A stretch of DNA of 64,000 nucleotides. It comes from Cystobacter ferrugineus. Lineage in GTDB: Bacteria; Myxococcota; Myxococcia; Myxococcales; Myxococcaceae. Positions within the stretch are counted from its first letter, which is position 1, and each line of letters starts with the position of its first letter. The notes beneath the pieces were generated by a model. It saw only the letters and a list, made by a program, of their open reading frames with translations, had not been told where the DNA came from and ran no database searches. Positions 58,324-64,000 of this stretch are shown here, one piece after another. The DNA is taken from positions 906,510 to 970,509 of the forward strand of contig NZ_MPIN01000002.1 in NCBI RefSeq assembly GCF_001887355.1, written 5' to 3'. Position numbers and translations under genes: made by a program.

Positions 58324-60183
58324 ATGGCCCGGCCCGTCCTCCCGCCCCTCGAGACCTCTCCGACTGGTATTCCCCAAGCGCCGCCGTCGCTTCAACGCCC
58401 GCGCTACGGGTGGCTTCCACCTCCGGGCTCGTGGAAGTTCCACCTGCTGCTCAGCGCGGTGGCCATCTTCGTGCTGGGGCCGCTGGGAGGCATCGCCGCC
58501 TCGTACATGAACTTCAGCCTGGGCATCTTCGTGGGCGGGCAGGTGCTGGCGGGCATCCTCGGCAGCGCCGTCACCTACGGCTATGGCCCCGAGGGCAAGC
58601 ACGGCGCCAACTACATCCAGACGATGGCCGCGTCGGTGGCCTCCATGTGCGCCATGGCGGTGCTCATCCAGGCCATGGTGTGGCTGGGCATGCCGCAGCC
58701 GCCCGCCTGGCACCTGATGCTCTTCATGGGGTGCGTGGGCATGTTCGGCGTGGGCGTGGGGATGCTCTACACGCCGCTGCTCGTGGACCGGCTGCAACTG
58801 GACTTCCCATCGGGCCACGCGGTGGCCAACATCCTGCGGGCGCTCACCGACAAGCGGCTGTTGAAGCGCTCCATCGCCAAGCTGGGGGGAGGCGCGGGCG
58901 CGGGCTCGTTGGTGGCCTGGCTCACCGAGCACGTGGCCGCGCTGGGAGCGGCCGGGCTGAGCGCGTCCACGGTGGGGGTGGGCCTGGTGGTGGGCAGCCG
59001 CATCACGGTGCCCGCCATGGTGGGGGGTCTGCTGGGCGCGGCCGCGACGCCATGGCTGCGCGAGCATGGCTGGCTCAAGCCGGACGAGCCCTTCCGCAAG
59101 ATTGGCTTTCTCGTGGGCCTGGCGATGATCTGCGGTGCGGCGGTGGTGGACCTGTCGCTGCTGGCGGTGCAGGCGGTGGAGCGGGTGCGCAACCGGGCGC
59201 GGCTGCCCGCGGACGAGGTGCCCGCGTGGAAGCAGGTGAACGTGCCCCGGCTCATCGCGTGGGTCGTCTTCTGGGGCGTGGCGGTGGTCCTGGTGGCCAC
59301 GCGGCTGCTCGGCCAGCCCCTGGGCTTCATCCTCTTCGGCATGGCGCTGTCGCTGCTCTTCGTGCTCGTCAACGGCATCGCCTACGGCATGACGGATCAG
59401 AACCCCATCTCCAGCGCCTTCGTGGTGTCGGTGCTGCTCATGTCGCTCTTGGGGTTGAAGGAGCCGCTGGTGGGCCTGATGTCCGCGAGCATCCTGCTCA
59501 TCTGCACCTCGGTGGGCAGTGACATGCAGCAGGACCGCTCCACGGGCTGGCGCCTGGGCACGGACCGGACCCTCCAGTTCCGCTACCAGGTGGTGGGCAT
59601 CGTGATGGGCGCGGTGCTGTGCGTGGGGCTGGCGCGCGTGTTCATGAGCGCCTATCCGGTGCTCGCCATCAACCAGCTCGATGACCCGACGGCGCCCGTG
59701 GGGCAGTGGGGCTCGGCCATGACGTACAAGATCGTGGGCGCCATTCGCAGCCTGGGCACGCTGTCGGACTACACGGTGAAGGCGCTGCTGCTCGGCCTCG
59801 CGGTGGGCTTCCTCATCGAGGTGGCGCGCAAGCTGCTCAAGCGCAACGCGCGCTACACGCGCTACATCCAGGGCTCGCGCACGGGCTTCGCGGTGGGGTG
59901 GGTGATGGAAGCGGTGCTGCTGTCCAGCCCCTATGCCTCGTCCTTCGGAGGCTTCGTCAACCTGTCGGTGGCGCTGTGGTTCGGCGTGGGCGGCATCCTG
60001 TCCTCGCTCTGGAACACGCTGTCGCGGCGGGCGGCGCCCCAGGTGGCCGGCGCTCCGGGCGAGGGCGAGGTGCTGCCCGAGGACATGAGCACGACGTCGC
60101 TGGTGGGCGGAGGCCTCATCGCCGGCGAGTCGCTCTACTTCCTCGTCCTCGGGCTCGCCGGCCTGGTGGCGCTGCTGGGCTGA
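58324..60183 (+). CDS. OPT-family oligopeptide/metal-chelate transporter
   Basis: A 619-residue protein with about 14-16 membrane segments. OPT signatures: LQLDFPSGHAVANILRAL, GLVVGSRITVPAMVGGLLG, NGIAYGMTDQNPISSAFVVSVL and SVGSDMQQDRSTGWRLGTDRTLQFRYQVVG. Family members import small peptides or metal-siderophore complexes with protons. The start ATG at 58324 gives a 36-residue Pro-rich cytoplasmic N-terminus. Convergent with gpmA. Confidence 0.94.
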   Translation: MARPVLPPLETSPTGIPQAPPSLQRPRYGWLPPPGSWKFHLLLSAVAIFVLGPLGGIAASYMNFSLGIFVGGQVLAGILGSAVTYGYGPEGKHGANYIQTMAASVASMCAMAVLIQAMVWLGMPQPPAWHLMLFMGCVGMFGVGVGMLYTPLLVDRLQLDFPSGHAVANILRALTDKRLLKRSIAKLGGGAGAGSLVAWLTEHVAALGAAGLSASTVGVGLVVGSRITVPAMVGGLLGAAATPWLREHGWLKPDEPFRKIGFLVGLAMICGAAVVDLSLLAVQAVERVRNRARLPADEVPAWKQVNVPRLIAWVVFWGVAVVLVATRLLGQPLGFILFGMALSLLFVLVNGIAYGMTDQNPISSAFVVSVLLMSLLGLKEPLVGLMSASILLICTSVGSDMQQDRSTGWRLGTDRTLQFRYQVVGIVMGAVLCVGLARVFMSAYPVLAINQLDDPTAPVGQWGSAMTYKIVGAIRSLGTLSDYTVKALLLGLAVGFLIEVARKLLKRNARYTRYIQGSRTGFAVGWVMEAVLLSSPYASSFGGFVNLSVALWFGVGGILSSLWNTLSRRAAPQVAGAPGEGEVLPEDMSTTSLVGGGLIAGESLYFLVLGLAGLVALLG

Positions 60184-60195
60184 GCCGGACGGAAG

Positions 60196-60215
60196 GGGGG
60201 CCCGCTCGGGCCCCC
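60196..60215. terminator. Hairpin between convergent OPT and phosphoglycerate mutase genes
   Basis: A perfect 9-bp G:C stem with minimal loop (60196-60204 with 60207-60215) in the 45-bp gap between the two stops. Confidence 0.6.
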
Positions 60216-60228
60216 GGCGCCTGGTGAC

Positions 60229-60834
60229 TCAGGCGTGCTTCTTGATGACCTCGCACTCCTTGGACATCTCGTAGACGAGCGGCACGCCGGTGGCGAGCTC
60301 CAGGCCGATCACCTGCTCACCGGTGAGCTTGTCGAGCTTCATCACGAGCGAGCGGTTGGAATTGCCGTGGGCGACGACGAGCACGTTCTTGCCCAGGCGC
60401 AGGTCGCCGCTGATGCCGCGGTCGTAGAAGGGGAGCACGCGCCTGGCGGTCATCTCCAGGGACTCGCCATTGGGGGGCGGCACGTCGTAGGAGCGGCGCC
60501 AGATCTTGATCTGCTCGTCGCCCCAGCGCTTGGCGGCGTCTTCCTTGTTGAGGCCCTGGAGGTCGCCGTAGTGGCGCTCGTTGAGGGCGGCGTCGCGGAT
60601 GACGGGGACGCGCTGGCCGAGCGACTCCAGGATGATGGCGAGCGTCTCCTGGGCGCGGGTGAGCGCGGAGGTGTAGGCCACGTCGAACTTGATTCCCAGG
60701 CCCTGGAGGGACTGGGCGGCCTGCCGGGCCTCGGCGCGGCCCTTTTCGGTCAGGGGCACGTCCACGAAGCCGGTGAAGCGGTTCTCATGGTTCCACAGGG
60801 ACTGTCCGTGTCGGACGAGGGCGAGGATGGGCAT
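60229..60834 (-). CDS. gpmA: 2,3-bisphosphoglycerate-dependent phosphoglycerate mutase
   Basis: A 201-residue enzyme with the catalytic RHG motif (LVRHGQSLWNHENRFTGFVDVPL, His9), Arg/Glu in LNERHYGDLQGLNK, substrate contact YDVPPPNGES, and the second His in VVAHGNSNRSL. It interconverts 3- and 2-phosphoglycerate in glycolysis and gluconeogenesis in the cytoplasm. It is slightly shorter than the 230-250 residue form of E. coli, as in other dPGM variants. Start ATG at 60834. No operon partner. Confidence 0.95.
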   Translation of the reverse strand: MPILALVRHGQSLWNHENRFTGFVDVPLTEKGRAEARQAAQSLQGLGIKFDVAYTSALTRAQETLAIILESLGQRVPVIRDAALNERHYGDLQGLNKEDAAKRWGDEQIKIWRRSYDVPPPNGESLEMTARRVLPFYDRGISGDLRLGKNVLVVAHGNSNRSLVMKLDKLTGEQVIGLELATGVPLVYEMSKECEVIKKHA

Positions 60835-61168
60835 GTCCGCCCCCTACTTCAGGCGGGCCCGGCTGTAAACCCTCGCCGACGCCCCACGGGCCGCCGAGGT
60901 GGGTGTTCCTCCCCCGAGTGCCCTGGGCAGTCATGCCGCCGAGGGGGCAGCGCTACATTGCTGGCAGCCACGCCAATGGCAGTCGGCTCGAAAATGATGC
61001 CGCGAGGACGAGAATGCCTCCAACTCAGCAATAGCGATGGACCACGCTGCAAGCGCCCGTCTGTCTGACGGGCTTCCGTCGGGACGGAGGCCCACCCTCG
61101 GTGCGACTTGATTCTGGGCAGCAGCATGGGAAAACAACCAGCTCTCACCAAGAACTGTCTGATCCTCC
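60835..61168. other. Intergenic region upstream of the multi-PAS kinase
   Basis: About 330 bp without a supported gene. A 7-bp stem (61055-61061 with 61067-61073) is present. Base composition is less GC-rich than neighbouring genes from 60960 on, as expected for regulatory DNA or an old insertion remnant; I cannot tell which. Confidence 0.4.
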
Positions 61169-64000
61169 TTGGAAAATAAGATAAATCATTTCTTCAAAGA
61201 CTTCCCTGAGGGCGGGGGGATGGGCGCGCTCGTGCGCGCCTTGGACTGGAGCAAGACGGCCGTAGGCCCGGTGGAAGGCTGGCCGAGCACCCTGAAGGCC
61301 ACCGTGCGCACCCTGCTCGAGTGCCGCCTGCCCATGTATCTCGCCTGGGGCCGTGAGTTCACGCAGTTCTACAACGACGCCTACCGCCCCATCCTGGGCA
61401 GCAAGAAACATCCCCAGGCCATGGGCGGGCGCGCGCCGGACACCTGGCCAGAGATCTGGCCCACGATTGGCCCCATGTGGGACGAGGTATGGCAGGGCCG
61501 CTCCTTCGGGTCCGACCACTTCCGGCTCACCATCGAGCGGAACGGCTACCCCGAGGACTGCTACTTCAATTTCTCCTATAGCCCCGTGCGCGATGACTCC
61601 GGCGCCGTGGCGGGCGTGCTCGTGACGTGCGCCGAAACCACCGCCCAGGTGATGAGCGAGCGCCACCTGAAGGAGGAGCGCGACAAGCTCAACAATATCC
61701 TGCGCGACCTCAACGACGGGCTCCTCATCGTCGACCTCGACGGCAACCTCGTGGAGATGAACGCGGTGGCCCTGCGCATGCACGGCTACTCCTCCTGGGA
61801 GGAAGCGCAGCGGGAGGTCGTGAACCGAGAAGCCCATTTCGAGGCGCGCACGGCCGAGGGAAGAGTCCTTCCGCTGTCCGAGTGGCCGGTGATGCGGGTG
61901 CTGCGCGGAGAGCGCTTCTCCGACGTGGAGCTCCTGGTGCGGCTGCGCGAGCGAAACACCTCATGGATCGGTGCCTATAGCGGCACGCCCATCTACGACG
62001 CCGAAGGCCACTTGCGCCTGGGTGTGCTCTCCGTGCGCGACGTGACGGAGCGCCATCAGCTCCTGGAAAACGAAAAATCCGCTCGTCGCGAGGTGGAGAA
62101 GAGCGAGGCCAAGTTCCGCTCGATCTTCAATCTCGTCGCCGTGGGCATCGCGAGGAGTGATCCCCGGAGCGGCCGCTTCCTCGAAGTGAATCGCCGTCTG
62201 GAGGAGATCACCGGCTACTCCTCCGAGGAACTGTTGCGGCTGACCTATAGCGACATCACCCACCCCGAAGACTGGCAGCGGGACCAGGACGCCTTCCTTG
62301 CCTTCTTGGGAGGGCGTACTGCCACCTTGCGCTCGCAGAAACGCTACGTGCGCAAGGATGGCCGCGTGGTCTGGGTCAATCTCGAGGCCGTGGCCGGTTC
62401 CTGCGACCCGGCCGGCCGGCCGCTCGAGGCGATCGGCATCATGCAGGACATCACCGAGGAGAAGCAGGCCCTCCAGGCGGTGGAGGAAAGTGAGCGCCGC
62501 TTCCGGGTGCTCGCCAACTCGATGCCGCAGATCGTCTGGATGGCACGCCCCGACGGAACGTTCGATTACTTCAACGAGCGCTGGTTCGAGTACACGGGCT
62601 CTTCCACGGAGGCTCCTCTCGGCGCGGAGTCCTGCGAGGGGGTTCTGCATCCGGACGACTGCGCCAAGGTGCGGGAAGCCTGGCGGCTGTCGATTCGCAC
62701 GGGCACTCCTCTCTACACGGAGTCTCGCCTGAGGCGCGGTTCCGATGGTGCGTACCACTGGTTTCTCACCCGGGCCACTCCGGTTCATGGCGATGACGGC
62801 GCGGTCGTGCGCTGGTTCGGAACCTCGACCGATATCGACCAGCAGAAACGCGCCGAGGAGCTCCTCGCGCATTCCGGGGAGCTCTTCCGCCGCGTGACGG
62901 AAACGATTCCCCAGGCCGTGTGGCGCACCCACCTGGACGGCTCGGCCGATTACTTCAGCCAGCGCTTCTACGAAATCGTGGGTTACAGCTCGGAGGATTT
63001 CCTCGGCTGGGGTTGGTCGGAGCTGCTCCATCCCGACGACAAGCACCGCGTGCTCCAGGAGTGGCAGCGCTGCCGCGAGGCGTTCATCCCCATTTCCTAC
63101 GAGTTCCGCCTGCTCGGCTCCGATGGCGGGTACCGCTGGTTCCTGACCCAGGGCAATCCCCACCGCAACGAGCGCGGCGAGGTGGACAAGTACTACGGGA
63201 CCTGGACGCAGATCGACGATCAGAAGCACGCCCAGGCCGAGCTGCTCGAGCTCACGGAGGAACTCCAGGCTTCCGTGCACGCCCGCGACGAGTTTCTTTC
63301 CCTCGCGAGCCACGAGCTGAAGACCCCGCTCACCACCCTCAAGCTCCAGGCCCAGTTGCTCCAGCGCGGGGTGGAACGGAACGACCTTCGCCTCATGGGC
63401 AAGGAGCGGCTGGGCCAGCTCGCGGAGCAGTCGAACCGGCAGATCGCGCGGCTCGAGCGGCTGATCGACGACATGCTCGACATTTCGCGCATCCGCACGG
63501 GTCGCCTCACCCTGCGGCCCGAGGAAGCGGATTTCGTCGGGCTCGTGCGCGAGGTGATTGAGCGGATGCAGCCCCAGTTCAGCGCCGCGCGCTTGCCGGC
63601 GCCGGAGTTCTCGGCGAGCGCCGCGATCGTCGGCCTCTTCGACTGGCTCCGCATGGAGCAGGTGATCACGAACCTGCTCACGAATGCGATCCGCTACGGT
63701 GGCGGGCAGCCCATCGCCGTCCGCGTGGCCGAAGCGGGAGCGCGGGTGCGCATCGAGGTGATGGACCGTGGTGTGGGGATCTCCCCGGAAGACCACGAGC
63801 GCATCTTCGAGCGCTTCGAGCGTGTGGAGAACCCCGCGGAGGTCAGTGGCCTGGGCCTCGGCCTCTTCATCACCCGGCAGATCGTGCGGGCGCACGGGGG
63901 CGACGTGCGAGTGGAGAGCCAGCTCGGGCACGGCTCCACCTTCATCGTGGAGCTTCCGCGCACCGCCGTGATCGCGGGCGAGGGCGTGCACGTGGTGTGA
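61169..64000 (+). CDS. Multi-PAS sensor histidine kinase
   Basis: A 943-residue soluble kinase whose stop is the last base triplet of the window. It starts at TTG 61169 (an ATG 17 codons later is possible; the TTG keeps more of the first conserved domain). Five PAS-like domains in order: about 20-160 (WGREFTQFYNDAYRPILGSKK), 175-300 (LLIVDLDGNLVEMNAVALRMHG), 310-435 (SDPRSGRFLEVNRRLEEITGY), 445-570 (MARPDGTFDYFNERWFEYTG) and 575-690 (LDGSADYFSQRFYEIVGYS). Then HisKA (FLSLASHELKTPLTTLKLQ) and HATPase_c (LLTNAIRYGGGQP; DRGVGISPEDHERIFERFER; GLGLGLFITRQIVRAHGG). No membrane segment and no adjacent regulator. Confidence 0.93.
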   Translation: MENKINHFFKDFPEGGGMGALVRALDWSKTAVGPVEGWPSTLKATVRTLLECRLPMYLAWGREFTQFYNDAYRPILGSKKHPQAMGGRAPDTWPEIWPTIGPMWDEVWQGRSFGSDHFRLTIERNGYPEDCYFNFSYSPVRDDSGAVAGVLVTCAETTAQVMSERHLKEERDKLNNILRDLNDGLLIVDLDGNLVEMNAVALRMHGYSSWEEAQREVVNREAHFEARTAEGRVLPLSEWPVMRVLRGERFSDVELLVRLRERNTSWIGAYSGTPIYDAEGHLRLGVLSVRDVTERHQLLENEKSARREVEKSEAKFRSIFNLVAVGIARSDPRSGRFLEVNRRLEEITGYSSEELLRLTYSDITHPEDWQRDQDAFLAFLGGRTATLRSQKRYVRKDGRVVWVNLEAVAGSCDPAGRPLEAIGIMQDITEEKQALQAVEESERRFRVLANSMPQIVWMARPDGTFDYFNERWFEYTGSSTEAPLGAESCEGVLHPDDCAKVREAWRLSIRTGTPLYTESRLRRGSDGAYHWFLTRATPVHGDDGAVVRWFGTSTDIDQQKRAEELLAHSGELFRRVTETIPQAVWRTHLDGSADYFSQRFYEIVGYSSEDFLGWGWSELLHPDDKHRVLQEWQRCREAFIPISYEFRLLGSDGGYRWFLTQGNPHRNERGEVDKYYGTWTQIDDQKHAQAELLELTEELQASVHARDEFLSLASHELKTPLTTLKLQAQLLQRGVERNDLRLMGKERLGQLAEQSNRQIARLERLIDDMLDISRIRTGRLTLRPEEADFVGLVREVIERMQPQFSAARLPAPEFSASAAIVGLFDWLRMEQVITNLLTNAIRYGGGQPIAVRVAEAGARVRIEVMDRGVGISPEDHERIFERFERVENPAEVSGLGLGLFITRQIVRAHGGDVRVESQLGHGSTFIVELPRTAVIAGEGVHVV

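Noticed and set aside
60849-61151. A 100-codon minus-strand frame before the multi-PAS kinase
   Set aside because: Composition is mixed, with no ribosome site, motif or neighbour support; it reads like non-coding DNA.

Overview
The window is very GC-rich (about 70 % by eye), almost fully coding, and shows many stop/start overlaps (ATGA, TGATG). It carries many sensor kinases, a chemosensory gene cluster, polymorphic-toxin genes like the Sit toxins of myxobacteria, and many lipoproteins. Together these point to a predatory myxobacterium, probably of the Cystobacter/Archangium/Myxococcus branch. That is an inference from gene content; no rRNA or other marker is present. I saw no tRNA, rRNA, CRISPR array or intact transposase gene.

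Region 1 (1-7.6 kb) is the most unusual. A decayed AAA-type ATPase gene is followed by a run of minus-strand genes: a membrane-anchored protein and four lipoproteins. The four share an unrecognised domain of about 130 residues with invariant H-x-C-x-H, a further His and a second Cys. Divergent from this run lies rpsN-rpmB; nearby are rpmG, rpsR and a Fur-family regulator gene. All four ribosomal proteins are the cysteine-free (zinc-independent) type made during zinc starvation. Four copies of a 17-bp palindrome (ATGCAA-N5-TTGCAT) precede the two ribosomal operons. One pair lies between rpsN and the lipoprotein run, so the lipoproteins may belong to the zinc-starvation response.

Region 2 (7.9-19.3 kb) holds a TerC-family transporter, an S9 oligopeptidase that has lost its catalytic Ser and His, a phosphorelay of three overlapping genes, a membrane sulfatase-superfamily enzyme, a haemolysin-III family protein and a leaderless protein of unknown role. 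Region 3 (19.4-22.9 kb) is a Sit-like toxin/immunity locus. The toxin gene carries two single-base frameshifts; downstream are an immunity gene, a scar with IS-like repeats and a large hairpin, a second toxin tip remnant and a second immunity gene.

Region 4 (22.9-42.8 kb) holds cutA, two PilZ proteins, a GH1 glucosidase lipoprotein with a putative outer-membrane partner, and a PAS/GAF kinase. It continues with a six-gene chemosensory operon (cheW-cheR-cheW-mcp-cheA-cheB, every junction overlapping), a degenerate receiver, an XRE-EIIA fusion, a CPA2 antiporter with Usp domains, another kinase and a carotenoid-type desaturase. Region 5 (42.8-64 kb) has a RIO1-like kinase with a disordered Arg/Gly/Gln-rich tail, a 118-bp MITE-like element that supplies the stop codons of two convergent genes, and a 1150-residue helical repeat protein containing a near-perfect 600-bp tandem duplication. 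Next comes a divergent GH76/GH87 pair suited to fungal cell walls, then an ABC exporter, a Nudix hydrolase, an OPT transporter, phosphoglycerate mutase, and a kinase with about five PAS domains that ends exactly at the window edge.
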